A stretch of 64,000 nucleotides of DNA from an uncultured bacterium (GCA_905215385.1 CAJMPY010000004.1:41083-105082); one strand, 5' to 3'. Numbered from the stretch's first letter, positions 1-9,329 are shown. Notes: generated by a model from the letters alone, not told the origin. Made by a program: numbers and translations.

Positions 1-1
1 C

Positions 2-1045
2 AGCCATGCCTATCGCTCGGCACTCAAGTTTGCCGCCCTCGCGGACGAGCGCGGCACGTGCACATCACTGTTCATCTACGGCAAATCGGGCCTGGGCAAG
101 ACGCACCTGCTGCTTGCCATCAAAAACGAGCTCGCCGAGAAGTCGCCCGAGATCAAGGTCAAGTATGCCAACTCCCAGGCATATCTGGACGACCTGATGA
201 CCGAGTTCGACCGCCAAAAGAAGAGCAACGCCCCTATCATGCAGGCATACCACGGCGTGGACGTGCTCATCATCGATGACATCCAAAACATCATCGGCAA
301 GCGCGCGAGCGTGGACTACTTTTTCCAGCTCATGGACGAGTTCATCCGCAACAACAAGAAGGTCGTCATCGCGGCAGACCGCGCCCCCAAGGACCTGAGC
401 ATGGACGAGCGTCTGACCAGCCGCTTCAACGCCGGCATGCTCTGCCTGGTCGCAGAGCCCAGCTACGAGATGAAATACAAGATCTTGCAGCGCTATTACG
501 AGAACACCATCGTCGCCGCTCCCGAGGCAGGCGACGACTCGCTGCTGGCGGCCTATGGGGGCGACAGCGGGCACCTGACCGACGACCACTTTAAACACAT
601 GGCCGAGGTCTCGGGCACCAACATCCGCGAACTCGAGAGCTTTTGCGAGCGCTGCGCCGGCGAGGCGGGCGACCGCGAGCGCGAGGGCGGGGAGCTCACC
701 TTTGACGATATCGACGCCATCGCCAGCCAGTACTTCGACACATCGGCCAAAAAGATCAACGTCCAGACGGTTCAGTCCGTCATCGAAGAGCAGTACGGCG
801 TGACGCACGAGGAGCTCATCGGCCCGCGTCGCAACGCCAATATCGCCAAAGCACGCCATATTGCCATCTATCTGGCCATCGAGATGTGCGAGATGACGAC
901 CACGGCGGTGGGCGCCGAATTTGGCAACCGCAACCACTCGACCGTCAGCACGAGCTACAAAAAGGTCCAGAAGATGATCCAGGAAGACCGCACCGTCACC
1001 GAAGACCTCAAGTCGCTGCGCGATAAAATTACACTGCGCTCGTAG
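2..1045 (+). CDS. dnaA: Chromosomal replication initiator DnaA, 5'-truncated by the window edge
   Basis: This is the C-terminal ~347 residues of DnaA, the AAA+ ATPase that binds DnaA boxes and opens oriC. The frame is open from the first bases, so the N-terminus lies outside the window. The Walker A motif (GKSGLGKTHLL) is followed by a Walker B motif (VLIIDDIQ) and a sensor region. The C-terminal DNA-binding domain carries the DnaA signature as GNRNHSTVSTSYKKV, where many homologues have GGRDHSTV. It is followed by a 238-bp spacer and dnaN, the usual bacterial order. Identity is secure; only domains III and IV are visible. Confidence 0.97.
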   Translation, partial: SHAYRSALKFAALADERGTCTSLFIYGKSGLGKTHLLLAIKNELAEKSPEIKVKYANSQAYLDDLMTEFDRQKKSNAPIMQAYHGVDVLIIDDIQNIIGKRASVDYFFQLMDEFIRNNKKVVIAADRAPKDLSMDERLTSRFNAGMLCLVAEPSYEMKYKILQRYYENTIVAAPEAGDDSLLAAYGGDSGHLTDDHFKHMAEVSGTNIRELESFCERCAGEAGDREREGGELTFDDIDAIASQYFDTSAKKINVQTVQSVIEEQYGVTHEELIGPRRNANIAKARHIAIYLAIEMCEMTTTAVGAEFGNRNHSTVSTSYKKVQKMIQEDRTVTEDLKSLRDKITLRS

Positions 1046-1283
1046 GGAAATAGAGACACCTGTTGAAAACTTGTCGAAACCACGGGCATAAGGTGTCTAA
1101 AACCCAACCCGCGGTGATGAAAAGTTTTGCGCAGGTTTTGAACGTGGAAAACCACCCCTGTTGCACACAGGTTGCTGTCGATTCTCTTTCTGGGTCTGAC
1201 CTGCGTCTTTGGGAGTAATCAACAGTTTCGTCAGTGCTATTACTATTATTAAGATATTTATATCTATAGAAAGGTATTAAAAG
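1046..1283. other. dnaA-dnaN spacer, candidate oriC
   Basis: This 238-bp spacer holds several TGTTGAAAA/CGTGGAAAA-like nonamers (about 1061-1069 and 1143-1151) that resemble degenerate DnaA boxes. They are followed by a strongly AT-rich stretch (about 1238-1278) in an otherwise GC-rich region, which would suit a DNA-unwinding element. In many actinobacteria oriC lies between dnaA and dnaN. The spacer is short and no perfect TTATCCACA box is present, so the origin could equally lie upstream of dnaA, outside the window. The promoter of dnaN should also be here. Confidence 0.35.
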
Positions 1284-2387
1284 ATGAAGTTCACCGTCAG
1301 CCAGAGCTCGCTTACACAAGCCATCGGCGTCGTTATGAAGGGTGTCGCTTCGGCATCCACCCTCCCCATCCTGTCGGGCGTGCTCGTTAAGGCCCAAGAC
1401 GGCATCTTGGAATTCCAGACCTCTAACTACACCATCTCGATCCGTCATCGCATCGCGGCGCATGTCGAAGAAGAGGGCGAGATGGTTATTCCCTGTAAGA
1501 TGCTCTCCAATATCACCAAGACCCTCCCCGATGCCCCGGTCACCTTTGAGCTGTCCGAGCGCCAGGTGCTGATTGGTTGCGAGAAGAGCTCTTTTAGGCT
1601 GAACACGCTCGATGCCAATGACTTCCCCGAGTTTCCGGCCTATGCCATCGAGAGTGCCGTGGAGCTGCCGACCGATGTCTTGTCCGAAATGGTCGGCCGC
1701 GTGTGGCGCGTCACCTCGACCGACAAGGCTCGCCCCATCCTGGGCGGCGTGCACATGAAGGTCGAGAACAACACCGTACGCCTGGTGGCGACCGATTCCT
1801 TCCGCTTGGCCGTGTGCGATACGCAGGTCGAGACCTCGACCCTCGAGGGCTCCTTTGAGCTCAACGTTCCGGCTGACGCCTTTAACGACGCGCTGAGCAT
1901 CATGGCCAGCCAAGCGACCATCATGATCGGGGCTACCGACACCCAGGTCGTCTTCGAGGCCGGCAACACCACCTACGTGTCGCGTCGCATCGAGGGCGTG
2001 TACCCCAACTACAAGCAGCTCATCCCCGATTCGTGCGTGACGAGCGTCAAGATCGATGTCGCCGCCTTTAACGCCGCCCTCAAGCGCGTAGCCGTTATCG
2101 CGAGCGCCAACCCCGCCGTCAAGTTCGAGATCGATGTCGAGAACGGGCAGATGGGCCTGTCCTCCATTTCCAATGACCAAGACCTTGCGCAGGAGACGAT
2201 CGATGTCGAGGCCGAGGGCGAGTCGGGTACCATCGCCTTCAACTACCACTACATCTTCGGCTGCCTCAATGCCCTGTCCAAGGAGAAGGAGATCACGCTG
2301 GAGCTCAAGAGCTACTCGCAGGCGGGCATCTTTAAGTCCTACGACAAGATCAACTACCTGTACCTGGTCATGCCGGTCCGCATCTAG
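1284..2387 (+). CDS. dnaN: DNA polymerase III sliding clamp, beta subunit
   Basis: This 367-residue protein matches the normal length of the beta clamp, a ring-shaped dimer that tethers DNA polymerase III to DNA. The N-terminus (MKFTVSQSSLTQAI) and the C-terminus ending in YLYLVMPVRI are typical of the family. The start ATG follows an AGAAAGG ribosome binding site and an AT-rich leader. It lies directly downstream of dnaA, and recF begins 9 bp after its stop, so dnaN, recF and the DciA-like gene probably share a transcript. Confidence 0.97.
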   Translation: MKFTVSQSSLTQAIGVVMKGVASASTLPILSGVLVKAQDGILEFQTSNYTISIRHRIAAHVEEEGEMVIPCKMLSNITKTLPDAPVTFELSERQVLIGCEKSSFRLNTLDANDFPEFPAYAIESAVELPTDVLSEMVGRVWRVTSTDKARPILGGVHMKVENNTVRLVATDSFRLAVCDTQVETSTLEGSFELNVPADAFNDALSIMASQATIMIGATDTQVVFEAGNTTYVSRRIEGVYPNYKQLIPDSCVTSVKIDVAAFNAALKRVAVIASANPAVKFEIDVENGQMGLSSISNDQDLAQETIDVEAEGESGTIAFNYHYIFGCLNALSKEKEITLELKSYSQAGIFKSYDKINYLYLVMPVRI

Positions 2388-2396
2388 CGCTGCGCC

Positions 2397-3503
2397 ATGA
2401 CCATGTTCGCCCGCGATCTTTCCGTCGCGCACTACCGCAGCTTCGATAGCTATCACCTTGCCCTGGACGAGGGCGTGACGATACTTGCGGGACCCAACGC
2501 GGCGGGAAAGACCAATCTCATAGAGGCGCTGCAGCTGCTGACGAGCGGCGCCTCGTTTAGGCATCCGACCGCAGCCGAGCTCGTCCATGACGGCGTGGGC
2601 TCGTGCAAGATCGAGCTGAGGCTCGAGGGCGACGGCCGCGTGCTTGATATGGGATTGAGCGCGGAGGACGGTAAGCGCTCGTTTAGCCGCAACGGCAAGA
2701 GATGCTCTGCCGCCGGTGTGCGCGGGGTTCTTCCGAGCGTGCTGTTTTGCCCCGACCATCTGGACATGGTTAAGCGTGGCGCCAGTGTGCGCCGCGCCGC
2801 CCTCGATGACTTTGGCATGCAACTGAGCGCACGCTATGCCGATCTTGCGAGCACCTATGGGCGCTGCGTGACCCAGCGTAACGCCTTGCTCAAGGAGACC
2901 TGGTGCTGCCGCGAGATGCTCGGCGCGTGGAACGATTCGATTGCCCGCGCGGGCTCGGCCCTGCTCGTGCACCGGTTGGCCCTGCTCGACCGGCTGGCGG
3001 GCCATGTGCACACTGCCTACGGGCAAGTAGCGTCAGGTGAGGCCGCCAACGTGACCTATGCGTCCACGCTGGGGGCTTTGCCCCAGGTCGAGGATCGCGA
3101 AGAGCTGAAGGGTTGGGCGTACGAGCGCATGCTGGCCGCCCTTGACGAGCATGCCGACGAGGAAATTCGCCGCGGCGTGACGTTGGTGGGACCGCATCGC
3201 GACGAGATTGAGTTTACCGTGGCGGGTCGCTCCGCCCGTTCATTTGCCAGCCAAGGACAGCAGCGCACGCTGGTGCTGTCCTGGAAGGTGGCCGAGGTTG
3301 CCGTGGCTCGCGATGTCCTGGGCACCGCCCCACTGCTGCTTTTGGACGACGTGATGAGCGAGCTCGACGGCGAGCGTCGCGGCGCTTTCCTGCGGCTGAT
3401 CGGCGATGATATCCAGACGGTCATAACCACGACCAACCTGGGGTACTTTACCGATGACCTGCTTAATCGAGCCAAGGTGGTGAGCATGGGTGAGACGTGC
3501 TAA
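2397..3503 (+). CDS. recF: DNA replication and repair ATPase RecF
   Basis: This 368-residue SMC-like ATPase helps load RecA at single-strand gaps and stalled forks. The Walker A motif (GPNAAGKTN) lies near residue 33, the ABC-type signature is SQGQQRTLVLSWK, and the Walker B motif is LLLLDDVMSELD, followed by the D-loop. Two in-frame ATG codons (2397 and 2403) precede the conserved start; neither has a strong ribosome binding site, which suggests translational coupling to dnaN. The 3' end overlaps the next gene by 14 bp. Confidence 0.96.
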   Translation: MTMFARDLSVAHYRSFDSYHLALDEGVTILAGPNAAGKTNLIEALQLLTSGASFRHPTAAELVHDGVGSCKIELRLEGDGRVLDMGLSAEDGKRSFSRNGKRCSAAGVRGVLPSVLFCPDHLDMVKRGASVRRAALDDFGMQLSARYADLASTYGRCVTQRNALLKETWCCREMLGAWNDSIARAGSALLVHRLALLDRLAGHVHTAYGQVASGEAANVTYASTLGALPQVEDREELKGWAYERMLAALDEHADEEIRRGVTLVGPHRDEIEFTVAGRSARSFASQGQQRTLVLSWKVAEVAVARDVLGTAPLLLLDDVMSELDGERRGAFLRLIGDDIQTVITTTNLGYFTDDLLNRAKVVSMGETC

Positions 3504-4053
3504 TTACGAGCGCGAGAGCGAGACAGTCGCCTTCAGCGGGTTTTTGAACGCAGAGCGCCAGCGCATCCTGGCGGCTGCAACGCCTAAGCGCCGTGCGCAG
3601 ATGGAGGCCGCCGAGGAGTCGCGCACGGTCTATCGCGCATGGAACGCGGTGTGCTCGGGCACGCGCGAGGGACGGCATGTGACGGGACTGCGCTACCTGC
3701 CCGAGTCCAATGAGCTGCTGGTATATCTCGACTCGCCCTCGTGGACGCAGGAAATGACGCTGTTGCGCGAGATCATCCGCGCACGCATGGAGCGCGCCGG
3801 TGCGCATGTGGACGGCCTGGTGTTCAAAACCACCGCGCCCGGTCACACACCGCCCGCCGCCAAGGAACGCCTGCGCCCGGCGCCGACCGAGCGACCGCCG
3901 GCCCCGCACGCCGACCTAAGTGAGGCCGAGCGTACCGAGATCGAGCGCCAAGTGGCGCCCATCGAAGACCAAAAACTGCGCGAGGCCCTCGAGAATGCCA
4001 TGAGAGCCAGTGCCGAGTGGGCCAAGGGCGTGCAAAGCAAAAAAGAGCCTTAA
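3490..4053 (+). CDS. DUF721 / DciA-like helicase-loader family protein
   Basis: This 187-residue basic protein starts at a GTG that overlaps the end of recF. Position between recF and gyrB and the pattern of its middle (RAWNAVCSGTREGRHVTGLRYLPESNELLVYLDSP, given here only as positions about 48-85) fit the DUF721/DciA family, whose members load the DnaB helicase where DnaC or DnaI is absent. The C-terminal part (from about residue 110) is proline- and charge-rich and looks disordered. dnaB itself is in this window at 18.2 kb. The family call rests on context plus weak motif similarity. Confidence 0.72.
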   Translation: MRRANYERESETVAFSGFLNAERQRILAAATPKRRAQMEAAEESRTVYRAWNAVCSGTREGRHVTGLRYLPESNELLVYLDSPSWTQEMTLLREIIRARMERAGAHVDGLVFKTTAPGHTPPAAKERLRPAPTERPPAPHADLSEAERTEIERQVAPIEDQKLREALENAMRASAEWAKGVQSKKEP

Positions 4054-4080
4054 ATCGCATCTGGTGGCCTTGTAGAGCCA

Positions 4081-4109
4081 AATACCCTCGTTCCCGAGGG
4101 TATTTTTTT
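4081..4109 (+). terminator. Rho-independent terminator after the dnaN-recF-dciA unit
   Basis: A perfect 10-bp stem (AATACCCTCG with CGAGGGTATT) around a TTCC loop runs into a T tract. It separates the dciA-like gene from gyrB. Confidence 0.9.
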
Positions 4110-4158
4110 ACGATAAACTAGTAAGGCTGTACACATTTTCTTGACTGAAGGAGGACGT

Positions 4159-6189
4159 GTGGCAAACGAAAACGATTACGATGGCGGCGAGATTAAGATT
4201 CTCGAAGGTCTCGAGGCCGTTCGTAAGCGCCCGGGCATGTATATCGGCTCGACGAGCGCCAGCGGTCTGCATCACCTGGTGTGGGAGATCGTTGACAACT
4301 CCGTCGACGAGGCCATGGCCGGTTTCTGCACCGAGATCCAGGTGACGGTCCACGCCGACAACTCCATCACGGTCGTCGACAACGGGCGCGGCATCCCCGT
4401 CGACGAGCACCCTGTTAAAAAGATCCCGACGCTCGAGGTCGTTATGACGATCTTGCATGCCGGCGGTAAGTTCGATAACTCGGCCTATAAGGTCTCGGGC
4501 GGCCTGCACGGCGTGGGCATCTCCGTCGTCAACGCACTGTCCAAGCGCGTGGTCGTTCAGGTCCGTCGCGATGGCAACACCTACGAGATGGAGTTCTCGC
4601 GCGGCAAGACCGTCAAGAAGATGGAGGTCGTGGGCACCTCGGATTCGACGGGCACCACCGTCACCTTCTGGCCCGACGACGAGATCTTCGAGACCTGCAT
4701 CTACGATTTCGATACGCTGCACAACCGTCTGCAGGAGACGGCGTTCCTCAATAAGAACCTCAAGATCGTGCTGACCGACGAGCGCGAGGCGACTCCCCAC
4801 GTGGAGGAGTTTTGCTACGAGGGCGGCATCATCGACTTCGTCAAGTTCCTCAACGACGGCAAGGACGTCCCCGAGGCCTTTAAGGAGCCCATCTACATCG
4901 AGGGCAAGTCGGATGCGGACGCGCCCGTGACCAAGATGGGCGAGGTCGAGGTGTCCCTGCAGTGGAATGCCGGCTACGGCGAGAACGTCATGTCGTTTGC
5001 CAACGACATCTATACCCCCGAGGGCGGCATGCATCTCGAGGGCTTCCGCACCGCCCTCACTCGCGTGATCAACGATTACGCCCGCAAGCAGAACCTGCTC
5101 AAGGAGAAGGACGCCAACCTGAGCGGCGACGATGTGCGCGAGGGCCTCTCGGCCGTCATTTCGGTCAAGCTGCCCGATCCGCAGTTTGAGGGCCAGACCA
5201 AGGCCAAGCTCGGCAGCTCCTACATGCGCGCGCTCACGCTCAAGATCGTGACCGACGGTCTTACCGATTATCTGGAGGAGCATCCCAAGCCCGCCCGCGA
5301 GATCGTCAAGAAGGCCCAGCAGGCATGTAAGGCCCGCAACGCCGCCCGTAAGGCGCGCGAAGCGACCCGCCGCAAGAGCCTACTCGAGACGGCGTCGCTG
5401 CCCGGCAAGCTCGCCGACTGCTCGGTGCGCGACGCTGAGCTGACCGAGCTCTTTATCGTAGAGGGCGACTCGGCAGGCGGTTCGGCCAAGGACGGCCGTC
5501 GCCGAGACATCCAGGCGATTTTGCCCCTGCGCGGCAAGATTCTGAACGTCGAGCGCGTGGGCGACCACCGCGCGTTCTCGAGTGACACCATCCAGTCGCT
5601 GATCACCGCGATCGGCTGCGGCGTTACGACGAGCGCCGGCGACGGCGGAGACTTCGATATTGCTAAGGCGCGCTACCACAAGATCATCATCATGACCGAT
5701 GCAGACGTCGACGGTGCACATATCCGCATCCTGCTGCTGACGTTCTTCTACAAGTACATGCGTCCGCTGATCGATGCCGGCTACGTCTATGTTGCCTGCC
5801 CGCCCATCTTTGGCATTAAGGTGCGCAACAAGATCCACTACGTGTATCCCAACGGCCGCCAGCCCGAAGACGAGATCCTGCGCGACACCATCCAGAGCCT
5901 GGGATTGAACCCCGACGATAACGACGAGGACGGCAAGGCCAAGGACGGCAAGATCACCAAGAAGCGCAAGGGTTATACCGTTCAGCGCTACAAGGGTTTG
6001 GGCGAGATGGACCCCAAGCAGCTTGCCTCGACGACGATGGATCCCAAGACCCGCATCCTGCAGCGCGTGACGATCGAGGACGCCGTGGTGGCGGACCGCG
6101 CCGTGCGCGAGCTCATGGGTTCCGAGGTCGGCTATCGTCGCGAGTACATCGAGAAGCATGCACATGATGCACGATTCCTTGACGCTTAA
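4159..6189 (+). CDS. gyrB: DNA gyrase subunit B
   Basis: This is the ATPase subunit of DNA gyrase, 676 residues from the GTG at 4159. That start is preferred because AAGGAGGA lies 4-11 bases before it; an upstream TTG at 4141 has no such site. Visible motifs are the GHKL ATP-binding motifs (VDNSVDEAMAG, GLHGVGISVVNALS), the TOPRIM motif (EGDSAGGSAKDGRRR) and the metal-binding DADVDGAHI. Length matches the short Gram-positive type. gyrA follows after 11 bp with its own AGGAGGT, so the two form an operon. GyrB drives ATP-dependent strand passage and negative supercoiling. Confidence 0.97.
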   Translation: MANENDYDGGEIKILEGLEAVRKRPGMYIGSTSASGLHHLVWEIVDNSVDEAMAGFCTEIQVTVHADNSITVVDNGRGIPVDEHPVKKIPTLEVVMTILHAGGKFDNSAYKVSGGLHGVGISVVNALSKRVVVQVRRDGNTYEMEFSRGKTVKKMEVVGTSDSTGTTVTFWPDDEIFETCIYDFDTLHNRLQETAFLNKNLKIVLTDEREATPHVEEFCYEGGIIDFVKFLNDGKDVPEAFKEPIYIEGKSDADAPVTKMGEVEVSLQWNAGYGENVMSFANDIYTPEGGMHLEGFRTALTRVINDYARKQNLLKEKDANLSGDDVREGLSAVISVKLPDPQFEGQTKAKLGSSYMRALTLKIVTDGLTDYLEEHPKPAREIVKKAQQACKARNAARKAREATRRKSLLETASLPGKLADCSVRDAELTELFIVEGDSAGGSAKDGRRRDIQAILPLRGKILNVERVGDHRAFSSDTIQSLITAIGCGVTTSAGDGGDFDIAKARYHKIIIMTDADVDGAHIRILLLTFFYKYMRPLIDAGYVYVACPPIFGIKVRNKIHYVYPNGRQPEDEILRDTIQSLGLNPDDNDEDGKAKDGKITKKRKGYTVQRYKGLGEMDPKQLASTTMDPKTRILQRVTIEDAVVADRAVRELMGSEVGYRREYIEKHAHDARFLDA

Positions 6190-6200
6190 GAGGAGGTAAC

Positions 6201-8942
6201 GTGGCAGACGATATCAACAATAACGAGGGTATGGACGAGGCCGGCGATGCCGGTATGCCCGATGATCTGAAGCGCCTGCTTGCCCGTGCTGAGCAGGGCG
6301 AGGACGGCGATCCGGACGCCTATAACCCCGATGCCGATGATGATGAGGAAGAAGACGACGACGCTGAGCTCGAGGAGAGCTTTGGCGAAGTCGATCGCGG
6401 CGCCTCGGCCGGCGAGGATATCAACGGCGGCCAGCTCCAGATTTCGGAGTTTGGCCGCGAGATGAAGCAGTCGTTCATCGAGTATTCGATGTCGGTCATC
6501 ACGGCGCGCGCCCTGCCGGACGTGCGCGACGGCTTAAAGCCGGTGCACCGCCGCATCCTGTACGCGATGAACGAGAGCGGCATCTACCCCAACCGCCCAC
6601 ATAAGAAGTCGGCCTGGACGGTCGGCGAAGTTATCGGTAAGTACCACCCGCACGGCGATTTCGCGGTCTATGAGGCCATGGTCCGCCTGGCGCAGTGGTT
6701 CTCCATGCGCACGCCGCTCATCGACGGTCACGGCAACTTCGGTAACATCGACGGCGACGGCGCGGCGGCCATGCGTTACACCGAGAGCCGCCTGGCAAAG
6801 CCCGCCATGGAACTGCTGCGTGACTTGCAGAAGGATACCGTCGACTGGCAGCCCAACTACGACGAATCACTTGCCGAGCCCGTGGCGCTGCCTGCGCGCT
6901 TCCCCAACCTGCTGGTCAACGGCAGCCAGGGCATCGCCGTCGGCATGGCCACCAACATCGCCCCGCATAACCTCACCGAGGCGATTGAGGCCACCTGCTA
7001 CCTGATCGACAACCCCGACGCCACCGTCGACGAGCTCATGCAGATCATGCCAGGTCCGGACTTCCCCACCGGCGCCATAATCATGGGCAGCGCCGGCATT
7101 AAGCAGAGCTACGAGACCGGCCGCGGCTCCATTACCGTGCGTGCCAAGGCACATGTGGAGTCCACCAAGACCGGTCGCAGCCGCCTGGTCTTTACCGAGA
7201 TTCCCTACATGGTCAACAAGGGCACCCTGCAGGAGAAGATCGCCCAACTCGTCAACGACAAGCGCGTCGAGGGCATCTCGGATATGCGCGATGAGTCCAA
7301 CCAGAAGGGCATCCGTCTGGTCATCGAGCTCAAGAAGGGCGTCATTCCGCAGGTCGTGCTCAACAACCTGTATAAGTACACCTCGCTGCAGACGACCTTT
7401 GGCGCCAACAACCTGGCGCTCGTCAACGGCGTTCCCAAATGCCTGAGCCTGCGCGAGATGCTGCAGCACTACATCGACCACCAGGTCGACGTCGTCACCC
7501 GCCGCACTCGCTTCGACCTTAAGAAGGCCCAGGCGCGTGCCCATATCCTCGAGGGCTACCTGATGGCCCTCGACCATATCGACGAGGTCATTAGCATCAT
7601 CCGCTCCTCGCAGACCGACTCCGAGGCCAGCAGCCGCTTGATCGAGCGCTTTGGCTTTACGCCCGAGCAGACCACGGCCATCCTCGAGATGAAGCTGCGC
7701 CGCCTGACCGGCCTGGAGCGCGACAAGATCCAAGAAGAGTTGGACGGCCTGCGCCGCGCCATCGCCTACTACGAGGACCTGCTGGCGCATGAGGGGAAAA
7801 TCCTGGGCGTCATCAAGGAAGAGATGCGCGAGATCTCCAAGAAGTTTGGCGACAAGCGCCGCACCGAGATCAGCCAGGTTGAGAAGGACCTGGATGTCGA
7901 GGACCTCATTGCCGACGAGGATATGGTCGTGACCATCACCCACACCGGCTATGTCAAGCGCATCCCGGTGGCCGCCTACCGCGCCCAGAAACGCGGCGGC
8001 AAGGGCGTGTCGGGCGTCAACCTCAAAGAGGACGATGTCATCGACGAGATGTTCATCGCGTCCACGCACGAGTACGTGCTGTTCTTCTCGAGCAAGGGCA
8101 AGGTCTATCGCCTGAAGGTGCACGAGCTGCCGGTGGGTACGCGCCAGGCGCGCGGTACCGCGATCGTCAACCTGCTGCCCTTCGAGGAGGGCGAGAAGAT
8201 CGCGAGCGTCATCAGCTGCCGCGAGTTCCCTGCTGACGAGTACCTGATGTTTGCCACCAAGAGCGGCATGGTCAAGAAGACCGTGATGAGCGCATATGAC
8301 CGCAGCCGTCGCGACGGCCTGATCGCTATCAACCTGCGTGACGACGACGCGCTGCTGAACGTGCGCCGCGTGCGCGAGGGCGACAAGATTATCCTGGCCA
8401 CCACCGCGGGCAAGGCGATCATGTTCTCCGAGGAGCAGGTGCGCGCCACCGGCCGCGATACCAGCGGCGTTCGCGGTATCGGTATGAAGGACGGCGTGAG
8501 CGTTCTGGGCATGGAAGTCACTAACGGCAACGGCGATCTGTTCGTCATCACCGAGCGCGGCTACGGCAAGCGCACGCCGGTCGCGGACTACCCGGAGCAG
8601 AATCGCGGCGGCCAGGGCGTCTACACCATCCAAATGACCGAGCGTAAGGGCAACCTCGCGGCCATGAAGACGGTGGGCCCGCAGCACGAGCTGTTCATCG
8701 TGACGGAAGGCGCGACGGTCATTCGCGTCAAGACCGACGAGATCAGCCAGACCGGCCGCGCCACCCAGGGCGTCAAGATGATGACCGTCGACAACAACGA
8801 CCGCATCTGCGCCGTAGCCCGCATGACGGCAGCCAAGGAAAAACCCGAAGGCGAAGGCGCCGAGGCCGCAGCCGACACCGAAGAGGCCCCAGTCGACCTA
8901 GGCGACGGCAACGACATGCCAGAGGATCTCCTAGACGAGTAA
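6201..8942 (+). CDS. gyrA: DNA gyrase subunit A
   Basis: This 913-residue subunit breaks and rejoins DNA. A strongly acidic, low-complexity N-terminal extension of about 75 residues precedes the usual start of the fold, and the C-terminal tail is also acidic. The catalytic tyrosine lies in AAMRYTESRLA, and the C-terminal pinwheel carries the GyrA box QKRGGKGV. In the quinolone-resistance-determining region the sequence reads HPHGDFAVYEAMVRLAQ: the place of E. coli Ser83 is Phe (residue 154, codon TTC) and the place of Asp87 is Glu. The GTG start has AGGAGGT seven bases upstream. Confidence 0.97.
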   Translation: MADDINNNEGMDEAGDAGMPDDLKRLLARAEQGEDGDPDAYNPDADDDEEEDDDAELEESFGEVDRGASAGEDINGGQLQISEFGREMKQSFIEYSMSVITARALPDVRDGLKPVHRRILYAMNESGIYPNRPHKKSAWTVGEVIGKYHPHGDFAVYEAMVRLAQWFSMRTPLIDGHGNFGNIDGDGAAAMRYTESRLAKPAMELLRDLQKDTVDWQPNYDESLAEPVALPARFPNLLVNGSQGIAVGMATNIAPHNLTEAIEATCYLIDNPDATVDELMQIMPGPDFPTGAIIMGSAGIKQSYETGRGSITVRAKAHVESTKTGRSRLVFTEIPYMVNKGTLQEKIAQLVNDKRVEGISDMRDESNQKGIRLVIELKKGVIPQVVLNNLYKYTSLQTTFGANNLALVNGVPKCLSLREMLQHYIDHQVDVVTRRTRFDLKKAQARAHILEGYLMALDHIDEVISIIRSSQTDSEASSRLIERFGFTPEQTTAILEMKLRRLTGLERDKIQEELDGLRRAIAYYEDLLAHEGKILGVIKEEMREISKKFGDKRRTEISQVEKDLDVEDLIADEDMVVTITHTGYVKRIPVAAYRAQKRGGKGVSGVNLKEDDVIDEMFIASTHEYVLFFSSKGKVYRLKVHELPVGTRQARGTAIVNLLPFEEGEKIASVISCREFPADEYLMFATKSGMVKKTVMSAYDRSRRDGLIAINLRDDDALLNVRRVREGDKIILATTAGKAIMFSEEQVRATGRDTSGVRGIGMKDGVSVLGMEVTNGNGDLFVITERGYGKRTPVADYPEQNRGGQGVYTIQMTERKGNLAAMKTVGPQHELFIVTEGATVIRVKTDEISQTGRATQGVKMMTVDNNDRICAVARMTAAKEKPEGEGAEAAADTEEAPVDLGDGNDMPEDLLDE

Positions 8943-8983
8943 GAGGCCCTAGCTGATAGAAAATATCAGACCCCATATATCGG

Positions 8984-9016
8984 CGGTCGGCGCACTGCGC
9001 GCCGACCGCTTTTTTG
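8984..9016 (+). terminator. Terminator of the gyrBA operon
   Basis: A GC-rich stem (GCGGTCGGCG pairing with CGCCGACCGC) is followed directly by six T residues, about 45 bp past the gyrA stop. Confidence 0.88.
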
Positions 9017-9033
9017 ACAATCTTGAACCTCGC

Positions 9034-9170
9034 GTCGGCCCCGGCTGCCCGGCGGCATGCGAAGTCGATCGCGAGTTCCGCACGAGCCGGAGAGCACTTA
9101 ATGTGCTCTCCGTGCGAGCAGGACTGTCCGAGCAGGCGACTTCGCATGCCGCCGGGCAGCCGGGGCCGAC
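9034..9170. repeat. Long imperfect cruciform: 34-bp perfect inverted repeat with nested stem
   Basis: The arms 9034-9067 and 9137-9170 are exact reverse complements over 34 bp and are very GC-rich. Inside lies a second palindrome (CGGAGAGCAC...GTGCTCTCCG, about 9088-9112) flanked by GCACG and CGTGC. No gene is present and there is no T tract. It sits between the gyrA terminator and the tRNA promoter. It resembles in layout, though not in arm sequence, the inverted repeats near 23.1, 31.1, 53.9 and 57.2 kb. Confidence 0.85.
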
Positions 9171-9197
9171 ACCCCTCAAAGATTTTCAAAAAAGTTG

Positions 9198-9227
9198 TTG
9201 ACGCGCGCGTAACGACTCGTCTAATAT
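9198..9227 (+). promoter_or_regulatory. Sigma-70 type promoter of the tRNA cluster
   Basis: TTGACG (9198-9203) and TAATAT (9222-9227) are separated by 18 bp, and the tRNA-Ile begins 15 bp after the -10 box, as expected for a stable-RNA promoter. Confidence 0.75.
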
Positions 9228-9241
9228 ATCCCTTGCGCGAT

Positions 9242-9318
9242 GGACCTGTAGCTCAGTTGGTTAGAGCGTCCGGCTGATAACCGGGAGGTCACAAGTTCGA
9301 ATCTTGTCAGGTCCACCA
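9242..9318 (+). tRNA. tRNA-Ile(GAT), copy 1
   Basis: The acceptor stem GGACCTG pairs with CAGGTCC. The anticodon loop CTGATAA gives anticodon GAT, the T loop is TTCGAAT, and CCA is encoded at 9316-9318. The sequence is identical to the copy at 9466-9542. Confidence 0.96.
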
Positions 9319-9329
9319 CTTTCTTTCGC

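Noticed and set aside
1029..3026. Long open frame on the minus strand across dnaN and recF
   Set aside because: It lies wholly opposite well-supported genes, has no recognisable domains, and antisense open frames of this size are common in GC-rich coding DNA.
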